This document shows positions 1-9,001 of a stretch of 64,000 nucleotides of DNA, in pieces. Under the pieces are notes generated by a model. The model saw only the letters and a program-made list of their open reading frames with translations, was not told the origin of the DNA and did no database searches. Position numbers and translations under genes: made by a program. How positions within the stretch are numbered: position 1 is the stretch's first letter; each line of letters starts with the position of its first letter. This DNA is from Arthrobacter woluwensis. Its GTDB lineage: Bacteria > Actinomycetota > Actinomycetes > Actinomycetales > Micrococcaceae. Location of the stretch: positions 558,001 to 622,000 of the forward strand of contig NZ_JAUSXR010000001.1 of assembly GCF_030816155.1 (NCBI RefSeq), written 5' to 3'.

Positions 1-1
1 G

Positions 2-1081
2 AAGCGCGGCATCGGTGACCGTGCGGAGGCCGCCGTGGCATCTCTCGCCGAAAGGGAGCGCATCTCGTTCATGGCCGCGGCGCGGCGCGCGGACGAGGCC
101 CCCGCCATGGCGACCCGCTCCCTCAACGCCGTGCTCGGCTTCGTGAAGCTGATGGACGACCTGGCGGAGGTCGCATCCGGATCCGGCGCGGTGGCCGCGC
201 TGGAGGCCGTGCTCGAGCAGACCGGATACCTGGCCGCGCTGCGGCTGAGCACGGACCCCCAGGACGAGTCCCGAGTGGAGAACCTGGCGGAACTCGTGGC
301 CGTCATCCGCGAGTTCCAGAATGAGAATCCGGAGGGCACGCTCGGGGACTTCCTGGAGCAGGTGTCACTCGTGGCCGACGCGGACCAGATCCCGGACACG
401 CCCGGTGACGTCGACGAGGCCGTCGCGGAAGCCCGGCGGCTCGGTGTGGTGACGCTCATGACCCTGCACACCGCCAAGGGTCTAGAGTTCCCTGTGGTGT
501 TCCTGACCGGCATGGAGCACGGCATCTTCCCGCATGCCCGCTCCGCGACGGATCCGAAGGAACTCGCTGAGGAGCGGCGTCTGGCATATGTGGGGCTCAC
601 GCGCGCCCGGCAGCGCCTGTACGTGACGCGCTCCGAGGTGCGCAGCCTGTGGGGCCAGAGCCAGTACAACCCTGCGAGTCAGTTTCTCGACGAGATCCCC
701 GGCGAGTTGATCCAGTGGGAGCGCGAGGGGACTGCCCGGCCCGTCAACCCGGGGTGGGCGAACGACGGCATCGGCAGCAGCCGCTACGGCGGCTCGTATT
801 GGGGTGCGGGTGCCTCGCGCAACGCCAGGGGCGCAGCGGCCAGCAGCACCGCCGGCTTCGACGCCGATGTCCCCGCATCCGTGGTGCGGGGACGGGTCCA
901 GCCGCAGAAGGAAGTCATCAGCGTCTCGCCCGGGGACCGCGTGAACCACAACGCTTTCGGTGAAGGCGTGGTGCTGAGTGTGGAAGGGGCAGGCGACAAG
1001 AGCGTGGCCAAGGTCCGTTTCCCGGTGGGGGAGAAGCGGCTCCTGCTGCGGTATGCGCCGGTGACGAAGGTGGAAGGCTGA
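2..1081 (+). CDS. pcrA: ATP-dependent DNA helicase PcrA/UvrD, C-terminal part (5' end outside window)
   Basis: This is the C-terminal 359 residues of a superfamily 1A 3'-5' helicase that unwinds DNA in excision repair and replication restart. The frame is open from base 2 with no start, so the N-terminal Walker A part lies outside the window. Helicase motif V is visible as VTLMTLHTAKGLEFPVVF near residue 150, and motif VI as RLAYVGLTRARQRLYVTRS near residue 200. A Gly/Ala-rich linker follows, then a C-terminal Tudor-like segment (PGDRVNHNAFGEGVVLSVEG) typical of PcrA. In many actinobacteria this gene lies beside sucCD, as it does here. Confidence 0.95.
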   Translation, partial: KRGIGDRAEAAVASLAERERISFMAAARRADEAPAMATRSLNAVLGFVKLMDDLAEVASGSGAVAALEAVLEQTGYLAALRLSTDPQDESRVENLAELVAVIREFQNENPEGTLGDFLEQVSLVADADQIPDTPGDVDEAVAEARRLGVVTLMTLHTAKGLEFPVVFLTGMEHGIFPHARSATDPKELAEERRLAYVGLTRARQRLYVTRSEVRSLWGQSQYNPASQFLDEIPGELIQWEREGTARPVNPGWANDGIGSSRYGGSYWGAGASRNARGAAASSTAGFDADVPASVVRGRVQPQKEVISVSPGDRVNHNAFGEGVVLSVEGAGDKSVAKVRFPVGEKRLLLRYAPVTKVEG

Positions 1082-1148
1082 GGCCTGGACAACGGGCTCG
1101 GCAGGGGCTGCGCAAGGCCTCGTGGCGCCATAACAAAACCGGTGCGAG

Positions 1149-1165
1149 TTCTACAAATCATAGAA
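1149..1165. promoter_or_regulatory. Short inverted repeat upstream of sucC (possible operator)
   Basis: TTCTA and TAGAA are separated by 7 bases in the 237-bp gap between pcrA and sucC, about 155 bp before the sucC start. A TAGTCT hexamer at 1190-1195 could be a -10 box, but no convincing -35 precedes it. The assignment rests on symmetry and position only. Confidence 0.25.
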
Positions 1166-1318
1166 ATGTGGCCTTGGTCACGAAACCGGTAGTCTGGGAG
1201 CGGCGCAGCCCCGCACAGGGCTAAAGTTCCCAGTGGAGCACCTCCTGCGGAACGGTCGCAATAACCCGTAACGGGGAGGCGCCTGCACACCTACCTCGAC
1301 GTAGAAGGACACCGAACC

Positions 1319-2485
1319 GTGGACCTGTTTGAATACCAGGCTCGCGACATGTTTGAGGCGCACGGCGTTCCCGTGCTCGCTGGCATCGTCGCGACCACCC
1401 CTGAAGAAGCCAAGGCCGCAGCTGAGAAGATCGGCGGCGTCACCGTCGTCAAGGCACAGGTCAAGATCGGCGGCCGCGGCAAGGCCGGCGGTGTGAAGGT
1501 GGCCAAGACCGCAGATGAGGCGTTCGAGTACGCCGACAACATCCTGGGCATGGACATCAAGGGCCACACGGTCAAGAAGGTCATGATCGCCCAGGGCGCC
1601 GACATCGCCGAGGAGTTCTACTTCTCCGTGCTGCTGGACCGCGCCAACCGCAACTACCTCGCCATGTGCTCCGTCGAGGGTGGCATGGAGATCGAGCAGC
1701 TCGCCGTCGAGCGCCCCGAAGCTCTGGCCAAGGTCGCTGTCGACCCGGCCGTCGGCATCGACCAGGCCAAGGCTGACGAGATCGTCGCCGCCGCAGGTTT
1801 CGCCGAGGACCTCCGCGAGAAGGTCGCCGCCGTCCTCATCAAGCTGTGGGACGTCTTCAAGGGTGAGGACGCCACGCTGGTCGAGGTCAACCCGCTCGTC
1901 CGCACCGGCGCAGGTGACATCCTCGCCCTGGACGGCAAGGTCTCGCTCGACGAGAACGCCGGCTTCCGCCACCCAGGTCACGAGGACCTCGAGGACAAGG
2001 ACGCTGCTGATCCCCTTGAAGCCAAGGCCAAGGCCGCTGACCTCAACTACGTCAAGCTCGACGGCGAGGTCGGCGTGATCGGCAACGGCGCCGGTCTGGT
2101 CATGTCCACCCTGGACGTCGTAGCCTACGCGGGCGAGAACCACGGTGGCGTCAAGCCCGCCAACTTCCTCGACATCGGAGGCGGCGCCTCCGCCGAGGTC
2201 ATGGCCGCCGGTCTGGACGTCATCCTGGGTGACGAGCAGGTCAAGAGCGTGTTCGTGAACGTCTTCGGCGGCATCACCGCCTGTGACGCTGTGGCCAAGG
2301 GCATCGTCGGCGCACTCGCCGAGCTCGGCTCCTCTGCCAACAAGCCGCTGGTGGTCCGCCTGGACGGCAACAACGTGGAGGAAGGCCGTCGCATCCTCAA
2401 CGAGGCCAACCACCCGCTGGTGACCCTCGCCGCCACCATGGACGAGGGCGCCGACAAGGCCGCCGAGCTCGCCAACGCCCGCTAA
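1319..2485 (+). CDS. sucC: Succinyl-CoA synthetase (ADP-forming), beta subunit
   Basis: This is the beta subunit of succinate-CoA ligase, the TCA-cycle enzyme that makes ATP or GTP from succinyl-CoA. The 388-residue product has the normal family length. It begins [18 protein letters not shown], the N-terminus of the ATP-grasp domain, and contains the VNPLV stretch and the CoA-ligase domain ([22 protein letters not shown]). The start is GTG, supported by AGAAGGA about 9 bases upstream. sucD follows after 23 bp, so the two subunits are probably cotranscribed and translated in equal amounts. Confidence 0.97.
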   Translation: MDLFEYQARDMFEAHGVPVLAGIVATTPEEAKAAAEKIGGVTVVKAQVKIGGRGKAGGVKVAKTADEAFEYADNILGMDIKGHTVKKVMIAQGADIAEEFYFSVLLDRANRNYLAMCSVEGGMEIEQLAVERPEALAKVAVDPAVGIDQAKADEIVAAAGFAEDLREKVAAVLIKLWDVFKGEDATLVEVNPLVRTGAGDILALDGKVSLDENAGFRHPGHEDLEDKDAADPLEAKAKAADLNYVKLDGEVGVIGNGAGLVMSTLDVVAYAGENHGGVKPANFLDIGGGASAEVMAAGLDVILGDEQVKSVFVNVFGGITACDAVAKGIVGALAELGSSANKPLVVRLDGNNVEEGRRILNEANHPLVTLAATMDEGADKAAELANAR

Positions 2486-2508
2486 GCCCGGATAACAGAG
2501 GTAAAAAC

Positions 2509-3426
2509 ATGTCTATCTACCTGAACAAGGACTCCAAGGTCATCGTCCAGGGCATCACCGGCGGCGAAGGCACCAAGCACACCGCCCTGATGCTCAAGGC
2601 CGGCACCAACGTTGTCGGTGGCGTGAACGCCCGTAAGGCCGGGACCACCGTGCGTCACAACGCGGCCGACGGTTCCGCCGTCGAGCTCCCCGTCTACGGC
2701 ACCGTCAAGGAAGCCATCGCCGAGACCGGCGCTGACGTCTCGATCGTCTTCGTGCCGCCGGCATTCACCAAGGCCGCCGTGGTCGAGGCCATCGAGGCCG
2801 AGATCGGTCTCGTCGTCGTCATCACCGAAGGCGTGCCCGTGCAGGACTCCGCCGAGTTCTGGGCTCTGGCTCAGTCCAAGGTCGACGCCGACGGCAAGCA
2901 GATCACCCGCATCATCGGCCCGAACTGCCCCGGCATCATCACCCCGGGCGAGTCCCTCGTGGGCATCACCCCGGCGAACATCACCGGCAAGGGCCCGATC
3001 GGTCTGGTCTCCAAGTCCGGCACCCTGACCTACCAGATGATGTTCGAGCTGCGCGACCTGGGCTTCTCCACCGCCATCGGCATCGGCGGCGACCCGGTCA
3101 TCGGCACCACGCACATCGACGCCCTGGCCGCGTTCGAGGCCGACCCGGAGACCAAGGCCATCGTCATGATCGGTGAGATCGGTGGCGACGCCGAGGAGCG
3201 TGCCGCCGACTTCATCAAGGCCAACGTCACCAAGCCGGTCGTCGGCTACGTGGCAGGCTTCACCGCCCCCGAGGGCAAGACCATGGGCCACGCCGGCGCC
3301 ATCGTCTCCGGCTCCGCGGGCACCGCTCAGGCCAAGAAGGAGGCCCTCGAGGCCGCCGGCGTGAAGGTCGGCAAGACGCCGTCCGAGACCGCCGCGCTGC
3401 TCCGCGAGGTCTACTCGGCTCTCTGA
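2509..3426 (+). CDS. sucD: Succinyl-CoA synthetase, alpha subunit
   Basis: This is the alpha subunit of succinate-CoA ligase, which binds CoA and carries the phosphohistidine intermediate. The 305-residue protein has the CoA-binding Rossmann start ([16 protein letters not shown]), the [12 protein letters not shown] stretch and the active-site histidine motif [20 protein letters not shown] near residue 260. The ATG follows a GAGG sequence. It sits 23 bp after sucC, and a large hairpin at 3441-3512 closes the operon. Confidence 0.97.
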   Translation: MSIYLNKDSKVIVQGITGGEGTKHTALMLKAGTNVVGGVNARKAGTTVRHNAADGSAVELPVYGTVKEAIAETGADVSIVFVPPAFTKAAVVEAIEAEIGLVVVITEGVPVQDSAEFWALAQSKVDADGKQITRIIGPNCPGIITPGESLVGITPANITGKGPIGLVSKSGTLTYQMMFELRDLGFSTAIGIGGDPVIGTTHIDALAAFEADPETKAIVMIGEIGGDAEERAADFIKANVTKPVVGYVAGFTAPEGKTMGHAGAIVSGSAGTAQAKKEALEAAGVKVGKTPSETAALLREVYSAL

Positions 3427-3440
3427 GTCTGAAACGCAGT

Positions 3441-3512
3441 CATCGACTGCTCCGTACGACGCCGTTTCCCCGGGTTTTCCGGGGATCCCGGCACCGTATG
3501 GAGCAGTCGATG
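3441..3512. terminator. Long inverted repeat between convergent sucD and the flavoprotein gene
   Basis: The 13-bp arm at 3441-3453 is perfectly complementary to 3500-3512. Pairing extends past one mismatch towards the centre. The loop contains a second small GC hairpin (CCCCGGG..CCGGGG). It separates the 3' ends of sucD (+) and the 3517-4536 gene (-), which suggests a two-way terminator. There is no clear U-tract on either side. Confidence 0.6.
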
Positions 3513-3516
3513 GTGT

Positions 3517-4536
3517 TTAACGAGGGTTCTGCTGCAACCGTGCGGCGTCCTCCAGGGCGAGGTCTCCGTTGATCGCGGCTCCGGCCTGAACACCAGCGGC
3601 CGACGACGCCGACACCATCGCCATCAGATTCTGCGCATTGCCCGCGGCCCAGACGCCGGGGATCGGCGTCCTGCCCGTGGGGTCGGCGGGGATGAAGCGG
3701 CCCATCGGGTGCTCTTCGGGATCACCGCCGAGCTGCTCGTAGATCTCCGTGCGGGCGACGAACGACGGCGCCACGACCACCGCGTCCAGCTCCACACTGC
3801 TGCCGTCGGCCAGGAGGGCGGCCCGTACCTGCGTCCCGTCCAGGCTCAGCGCGGTCACCGGTGCGGACGCCACGGGAACTCCGAGGGCCTCGAACAGCGC
3901 CGCGTCCTCTCCGGCCTCCCACGCGGCGTCGGGAGTCCCGTCGGCCGGCGCGGTCCATCCGGGGAGGATGGTCACCTGATCGCTCAGCTGGTGGAACAGG
4001 AGGGCCTGGTGGGCCGCGCGGGCATCGCTCGCCAGGATGCCGATGCGCTGGTCCCGCACCTCCCAGCCGTGGCAATAGGGGCAGTGGAGCACGGAATGCC
4101 CCCAGCCGTCGCGCACTCCTGGAACCTCGGGCAGCACGTCGACGAGGCCGGTGGCCAGGAGGAGGCGGCGCGCGCGGACGGTGCTGGGCTGGGTGGCACC
4201 CGGTTCGCCGGACCCGGCGACGACGGCGTCCCCACCCGGCCGCGCCGGCCCGACGGTCAGGCGGAAGCCGCCGTCGTCGTGGGCGGCGGTGTGGACAGCG
4301 CCGTCCAGGAAGGCGACCCCGTACGCGGACGCCTCGGAGCGGCCCCGGGAGAGGAGATCAGTGGGCGCGATGCCCTCGAGCCCGAGCACATTGTGGGCGC
4401 CGGCGGCGGGGGCGTTCCGCGGTTCCCCGGCGTCGATCACGAGGACGGAACGGCGGGAGCGTCCGAGGGCGACGGCGGCTCCGAGTCCTGCGGGCCCGCC
4501 TCCGATGATGGCGACGTCGTACGGTGTGGTGGTCAT
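3517..4536 (-). CDS. NAD(P)/FAD-dependent oxidoreductase, thioredoxin-reductase-like
   Basis: This 339-residue two-dinucleotide-binding flavoprotein is related to thioredoxin reductase. The FAD-binding motif AIIGGGPAGLGAAVALG is at the N-terminus, a redox-active CxxC (CPYCHGWEVRD) lies near residue 140, and a C-terminal FAD motif (GVWAAGNAQN) lies near residue 290. The CPYCHG form of the disulfide occurs in family members that oxidise small dithiols or act without thioredoxin, so the substrate is open. The start at 4536 is chosen because AAGGAGGA lies 5-6 bases upstream. It diverges from an XRE-cupin regulator, which may control it. Confidence 0.85.
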   Translation of the reverse strand: MTTTPYDVAIIGGGPAGLGAAVALGRSRRSVLVIDAGEPRNAPAAGAHNVLGLEGIAPTDLLSRGRSEASAYGVAFLDGAVHTAAHDDGGFRLTVGPARPGGDAVVAGSGEPGATQPSTVRARRLLLATGLVDVLPEVPGVRDGWGHSVLHCPYCHGWEVRDQRIGILASDARAAHQALLFHQLSDQVTILPGWTAPADGTPDAAWEAGEDAALFEALGVPVASAPVTALSLDGTQVRAALLADGSSVELDAVVVAPSFVARTEIYEQLGGDPEEHPMGRFIPADPTGRTPIPGVWAAGNAQNLMAMVSASSAAGVQAGAAINGDLALEDAARLQQNPR

Positions 4537-4623
4537 GTGGTCCTCCTTGAGTTTCCTGTGAACGATTCTCATCTAGGCGCATCCAACTGGCAATCGACCT
4601 TGCTGAAGTGGCAAAATCTATCC

Positions 4624-5217
4624 ATGCCTTCCTCGCAGGACACCCATGATTCCGAGCTGAACTCCCTGCTCTCGGGGGTCGGTCCGCGGCTCCGGGCGAT
4701 CCGTGAGGCCCGGAACCTCACGCTGGGCGAACTCTCCCGGCTCACCGGAACGTCCATCAGCACCTTGTCGCGCCTCGAATCCGGGGGCCGCAAGCCGACG
4801 CTGGAGTTGCTGTATCCGCTCGCCCGCGCCTACCGCGTGCCGCTCGATGAGCTGGTGGGCGCGCCCGCCGTCGGCGATCCACGGGTGCACATCAAACCGA
4901 TCACCAAGTACGGCCAGACCCTTCTGCCCCTCAGCCGCGGCGACAGCGGGATGCGCGCGTACAAGCACGTCCTCCACGGGAAGTCCACGCCCGAGGACCC
5001 ACAGCCGAAGGTGCACCCGGGGCATGAGTGGCTGTACGTCCTGGCGGGGGAGCTGCGGCTCGTCCTCGGGGGTCAGGAGTACCGCTTGGGTCCGGGCGAA
5101 GCGGCCGAATTCGACACCACCACGCCCCACTGGTTCGGCGCCGCCGGGCCGGTCGCCACGGAGTTCCTGGGGATTTTCAGTCCCGCGGGGGAGAAGGTGC
5201 ACGTCAGCGAACTCTGA
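4624..5217 (+). CDS. XRE-family transcriptional regulator with cupin sensor domain
   Basis: The 197-residue protein has an N-terminal helix-turn-helix of the Cro/CI type (GPRLRAIREARNLTLGELSR, then TSISTLSRLESG) at about residues 18-70. A C-terminal cupin-2 barrel (HPGHEWLYVLAGELRLVLGG) covers about residues 115-190. Such regulators usually bind a small ligand in the cupin and control a neighbouring gene. The divergent flavoprotein gene, 87 bp away, is the obvious target. The longer open frame upstream is the mirror of the flavoprotein gene, so the start is placed at the ATG that opens the helix-turn-helix domain. Confidence 0.9.
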   Translation: MPSSQDTHDSELNSLLSGVGPRLRAIREARNLTLGELSRLTGTSISTLSRLESGGRKPTLELLYPLARAYRVPLDELVGAPAVGDPRVHIKPITKYGQTLLPLSRGDSGMRAYKHVLHGKSTPEDPQPKVHPGHEWLYVLAGELRLVLGGQEYRLGPGEAAEFDTTTPHWFGAAGPVATEFLGIFSPAGEKVHVSEL

Positions 5218-5220
5218 GCC

Positions 5221-5248
5221 GGGTGCCGGGTGCCGGGTGCCGGGCGCC
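5221..5248. repeat. 7-bp tandem repeat, four copies
   Basis: Three exact GGGTGCC units plus a fourth with one change (GGGCGCC) lie immediately after the stop codon of the XRE-cupin gene. Copy number is likely to vary between strains. No function is evident. Confidence 0.8.
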
Positions 5249-5290
5249 AGACGCAGAGTGTCAGGTTCAGGCCGATCCGGCCGCCGCGGC

Positions 5291-5318
5291 TGGACACCTC
5301 CGGCGGACCGGTTAGGCT
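5291..5318 (+). promoter_or_regulatory. Predicted promoter of the TPM-protein gene
   Basis: TGGACA (5 of 6 matches to the -35 consensus) is followed after 16 bp by TAGGCT, a TANNNT-type -10 box. This would start the transcript near 5325, about 30 bases before the ATG at 5355, leaving room for the AGGGGGA ribosome site. Confidence 0.55.
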
Positions 5319-5354
5319 GGCGCTGACATCACACCGCGTCGGCAGGGGGACTCC

Positions 5355-6845
5355 ATGAACCGGTCAGTGAACATCGCGATCCGCGCGGCCCGGGCGGTGA
5401 CGGCACTGCTGTTCGCCGCCGTCGTGCCGCTTCTGGCCGGGGCGCTGCCCGCACGCGCCGACGACGTGACCAGCCTCGTGATCGAGGATACGGCGGGTGC
5501 GCTGTACCTCCCGCAGCTCCGCCCCGCGATCGCGAAGATCTCCTTCTACCAGCCCACGAAGGTCGTGATCTTCACCCGGGCCGGCAGCCGCTCGGACGAT
5601 CTCAACGAAGAGGTGCTCCGTTTCGCACGGTCCCGGCACCCCGAATGGATCACGGCGGACGGGCAGAAGTGGGCCGACGGCCTCTTCGTCTTCGCCCTCG
5701 ACACCACCGGCCGCCACGTGGGCACGTACTTCGGCGAGGACCGCAAGATCCCCCTGGACGAGCAGACAGCGATCCAGGAGGACACCAAGTCGCTCTTCCG
5801 TGAGGCCCAGTGGACCGACGGCACCATCGAGGGTGTCCGGTCCGCGGCGTCCCGGATCGCACGGCCCTGGTACCTGTCGCCCGCCACGCTGTGGACGGGT
5901 GGGATCGTCGGGGGCGGCGCCCTGGTGGGCGGAGGCATCTGGGCGGGAGTCCGCGCTAACAACCGGCGCAAGTTCGCCGAGGCGTTCGACGCCGGCGACC
6001 GCGCGTACGCCTCGGTCACCCTTCAGCTCCAGGAGACCGAGCTGAATGCGTCGACCATCCCGGACACCTCCGCGTACGGGTCCCGCGTGCTCGAACGCTG
6101 GCACACCCTGGAAGAGCAGCTACGGGACACCACGATGCTCCGGGACAAGCTCGCGGCCATGACTCCCAAGGAGAGGTCCGTCTCCGCGGCCGTCTCCGAT
6201 GCCTCCCGCTTCCGGGAGCAGGCAGAGACCCTGGACGGGCTCGACGATGCGATCGCCGATTCCAACGCGCTCCTCAACCTCAATTCGAGCTGGCGGGAAG
6301 GGTGGCGCCGGCAGTCCGAGGCCCTGGTGGGGGAACTGTCCGAGGTGGAACAGATGCTCAACGGGAACCCGACCGGGGCAGGCCTCGAATCCGCTGCGGC
6401 GCTCCGGGCGCATGCGGCGGGCGCGCTGCAACGGCTCTCCGGGCTGGAAGCCGGACTGGATGACCGCAGCGTCACCCCGGACGCGGCCCTGGACGCGATC
6501 AAGGCCGAGCGTGAGCAGATGGCGGACCTGCTGCAGCGGCATGCCGACGCGGTGATCGCGGCCACCACACGGTCCGAGCGCGAGGCCGACCTCATGCGGG
6601 AAAAGATCGACGCCGCGTCCGCGTCCCGGCCGGACACCCGGCGCTACAACGGGAGCATCGTGGACATCGCCTTCCCACGGGTCCCGATCATCTCCGTGAT
6701 CAACTTCGGCAGCGGCCTCGACGCCGGTCAGCAGGCCGTGGACTCGGCTCGCAGCGCCGCCTCGTCATCCTCCTCGAGCAGCAGCACGGGCTACGGCTCG
6801 AGCGGTGGCAGCTTCTCGGGATCGGGCAGCTCGTCGAGCTTCTGA
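5355..6845 (+). CDS. Secreted/membrane protein with N-terminal TPM (YgcG-like) domain
   Basis: The 496-residue protein opens with a signal peptide (Arg-rich start, hydrophobic core, likely cleavage after LPARA near residue 35). A TPM-type domain at about 40-165 follows (VVIFTRAGSRSDD, GLFVFALDTTGRHVG). A single transmembrane segment lies near 180-200 (LWTGGIVGGGALVGGGIWAG), then a long helical, probably coiled-coil region at 205-440. The tail is rich in Ser and Gly. The layout resembles DUF5129-type actinobacterial proteins, whose role is unknown; a function at the cell envelope is inferred. AGGGGGACT precedes the ATG. Confidence 0.7.
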   Translation: MNRSVNIAIRAARAVTALLFAAVVPLLAGALPARADDVTSLVIEDTAGALYLPQLRPAIAKISFYQPTKVVIFTRAGSRSDDLNEEVLRFARSRHPEWITADGQKWADGLFVFALDTTGRHVGTYFGEDRKIPLDEQTAIQEDTKSLFREAQWTDGTIEGVRSAASRIARPWYLSPATLWTGGIVGGGALVGGGIWAGVRANNRRKFAEAFDAGDRAYASVTLQLQETELNASTIPDTSAYGSRVLERWHTLEEQLRDTTMLRDKLAAMTPKERSVSAAVSDASRFREQAETLDGLDDAIADSNALLNLNSSWREGWRRQSEALVGELSEVEQMLNGNPTGAGLESAAALRAHAAGALQRLSGLEAGLDDRSVTPDAALDAIKAEREQMADLLQRHADAVIAATTRSEREADLMREKIDAASASRPDTRRYNGSIVDIAFPRVPIISVINFGSGLDAGQQAVDSARSAASSSSSSSSTGYGSSGGSFSGSGSSSSF

Positions 6846-7094
6846 GGTTGAGGCGCCGCGATTCCCAGTGACGCCCCAGGCAGCGGCAAGGCGCGTCCCA
6901 TGTTGCTCGGCCACAGTAGTGAGTACGGAACGGAAGCGCCGGACCGTGAACGACGTGAGAGGGGACGGTGACGCCGATCGACGGAGGCCCTTTACTACCC
7001 GAAACCCGTTGTCAGCCCCGGAGGCGGCGTGCTGTGGTCACAAGCAGACCGCGCCAGCCCGGGGCCGACGGCGTTAAGGGGCCGACCTGGGTGT

Positions 7095-8786
7095 TCAGAG
7101 CGCGACCGGTCGGTCCAGGTGGGTCGGGGCGAACATCCGCAGCGTGGTGTCCACGACGACGACGTTCGGCCCTTCCGCTTCGAGGGCTTCCCGCAGCGCC
7201 TGCTCGACGTCCTCCGCGGCGACACGTCGGGCCGGCACTCCGAACGACTCGGCGAGGGCGACGAAGTCGGGCCGGGACAGCTCGGTGGCCGTGGCCTTGC
7301 CGAACGCGCCTTCCATGTATTCGCGCAGGATGCCGTAGCCGCCGTCGTCCACGATCAGCCAGGTCACCGGGGCGTCGTGCTGGCGGGCCGTGGCGAGTTC
7401 GGAGATCGAGTACATCGAGGACCCGTCGCCGGAGACCGCGAGGACGCGCTCGCCGAGTCCGACCGAGCCGCCGATCGCGGCCCCATACGCCCACCCGATG
7501 CCTCCGGCGCCCTGGGCGGAGTGGAACTGGCCCGCGCGAGCGTCCCAGCAGCTCCAGCCCCAGTAGGCGGAGATGGTCATGTCCCAGAAAGTCTGCATCC
7601 CGTCGGGCACCGCCGTGCGGACGGCCGCCATGAAGTCCAGCTCATGCTCCAGGCCCTGGCCGGCGAGCCGGTCGCGGACGATGTCCAGGGCGGTGGCGAC
7701 CACCTTGCGGGGTGAGCGGCCGTGCCAGTCGCGGGCGGCGCCGTCGTGCTCCAGCGGCTCGCGTTCCCGAAGCAGCCCGACGACGGCGGCCCGCAGCGTC
7801 GGCAGCGCCTCGCCGGCGTCGGCGTGGATGCCGAGCGCGGGATGGTTCGACTCGAGCACGCGGGCTTCGGCATCGATCTGGATGAGACGCCCCCGCGGAG
7901 CCAGGGTGAAGTAGTTGGAGGTGACCTCGCCGAGCGACGTCCCGACGGCCAGGAGCACGTCGGCGTCCTCGATCAGCTCGCTCATATGGACGTCCTCGAT
8001 CCAGGACTGCAGCGAGAGGGGGTGCTCCCACGGGAAGGCGCCCTTGCCGCCGGGGGAGCAGATGACCGGGGCGTCGAGGGCTTCTGCCAATTCCAGGAGC
8101 GCGGCTTCGGCGTGCCCGCGGCGGACGCCGCCACCGGCGATCACGAGCGGCCGCAGGGCCGACTTCAGAAGCCGGGCGGCCTCCTCGATCAGCTCGGCGC
8201 GGGCGAGGACCGGCTGAGCTTCAGCGGTGATGTCCCGGACCGGGGGAGTGGCGACGGGTTCCAGCAGGATGTCCTGCGGCACCTCGACCCAGACCGGACC
8301 CTGAGGTGCGGTGACCGCTTCGGTCCAGGCATCGCGGAGGGCGGAGGGAATGGCGGAGGCGTGCTGGATGGTCCGCTGGGATTTCGTCACCTGGGAGGCG
8401 GCGAGGGCCTGATCGTCGAGCTGGTGGAGCATGCCGCGGCGCCGTGCCCCGAGACCCGCCGTGGGGATCTGGCTGGCGACGACCACCATCGGAACGCCCG
8501 TGGCGTAGGCCTCCTGCAAACCGGCCAGCGAGGTCAGAGCACCGGGGCCGGTCGAGAGGAACAGGATGCCCGGCTGTCCGGTGGCCCGGGAATACCCGTC
8601 CGCGGCGAAGGCGGAGTTGTTCTCGATGCGGCTGGACACGAAGTGCAGCCGTCCGCGGCCCATGGCGTCGAAGAGTCCCAGGGCGTGCTGGCCGGGGATG
8701 CCGAACACCGTGCGGGCGCCGAGGGCCTGCAGGGTCTCGACCACCAGGTCGCCGCCATTGCGTACTGCCGGGTGCTCTTCGGACAT
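7095..8786 (-). CDS. Thiamine-diphosphate-dependent enzyme, acetolactate-synthase-like
   Basis: The 563-residue protein has the three-domain layout of acetolactate synthase and benzoylformate decarboxylase. The N-terminal pyrimidine-binding domain (FGIPGQHALGLFDAMG) carries the catalytic Glu55 in RIENNSAFAADGYSR. The C-terminal diphosphate-binding motif starts VSGDGSSMYSISELATA and ends VDDGGYG, where many relatives have NN or NG. The true reaction is unknown; a decarboxylase or carboligase on a 2-oxo acid is likely. GGGGGAG just upstream supports the start at 8786. It diverges from a sodium:solute symporter, which suggests that the imported solute feeds this enzyme. Confidence 0.85.
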   Translation of the reverse strand: MSEEHPAVRNGGDLVVETLQALGARTVFGIPGQHALGLFDAMGRGRLHFVSSRIENNSAFAADGYSRATGQPGILFLSTGPGALTSLAGLQEAYATGVPMVVVASQIPTAGLGARRRGMLHQLDDQALAASQVTKSQRTIQHASAIPSALRDAWTEAVTAPQGPVWVEVPQDILLEPVATPPVRDITAEAQPVLARAELIEEAARLLKSALRPLVIAGGGVRRGHAEAALLELAEALDAPVICSPGGKGAFPWEHPLSLQSWIEDVHMSELIEDADVLLAVGTSLGEVTSNYFTLAPRGRLIQIDAEARVLESNHPALGIHADAGEALPTLRAAVVGLLREREPLEHDGAARDWHGRSPRKVVATALDIVRDRLAGQGLEHELDFMAAVRTAVPDGMQTFWDMTISAYWGWSCWDARAGQFHSAQGAGGIGWAYGAAIGGSVGLGERVLAVSGDGSSMYSISELATARQHDAPVTWLIVDDGGYGILREYMEGAFGKATATELSRPDFVALAESFGVPARRVAAEDVEQALREALEAEGPNVVVVDTTLRMFAPTHLDRPVAL

Positions 8787-9001
8787 TTCTCCCCCTCGGG
8801 TAGCTGATCGTGTGGGCGCGTACCGGGCTTCCCGCCACTTCCGTGGGAGGTGATGCGCGCAACACCATGCTACCCAGGAGTTTTCCAATATGCACCCGTT
8901 GTTGCTGATTGGTTGACTTTGGTTGAAGCGGAAACTTACCCTTGTGTCAGTCGTCACGCTCGATCGTGACCCAGCGCACCACCCTTTGAGTAAGGTTCAC
9001 C

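Noticed and set aside
1178-2413. A 411-codon minus-strand frame opposite sucC
   Set aside because: It is a shadow of sucC, with no ribosome site and no family resemblance.
3709-4623. Long upstream extension of the XRE-cupin frame
   Set aside because: It mirrors the flavoprotein gene on the other strand. The regulator family starts at the ATG near 4624.
7845-7860. GGTTCGACTC resembling a tRNA T-loop
   Set aside because: It lies inside the ThDP enzyme gene, and no acceptor stem or anticodon arm surrounds it.
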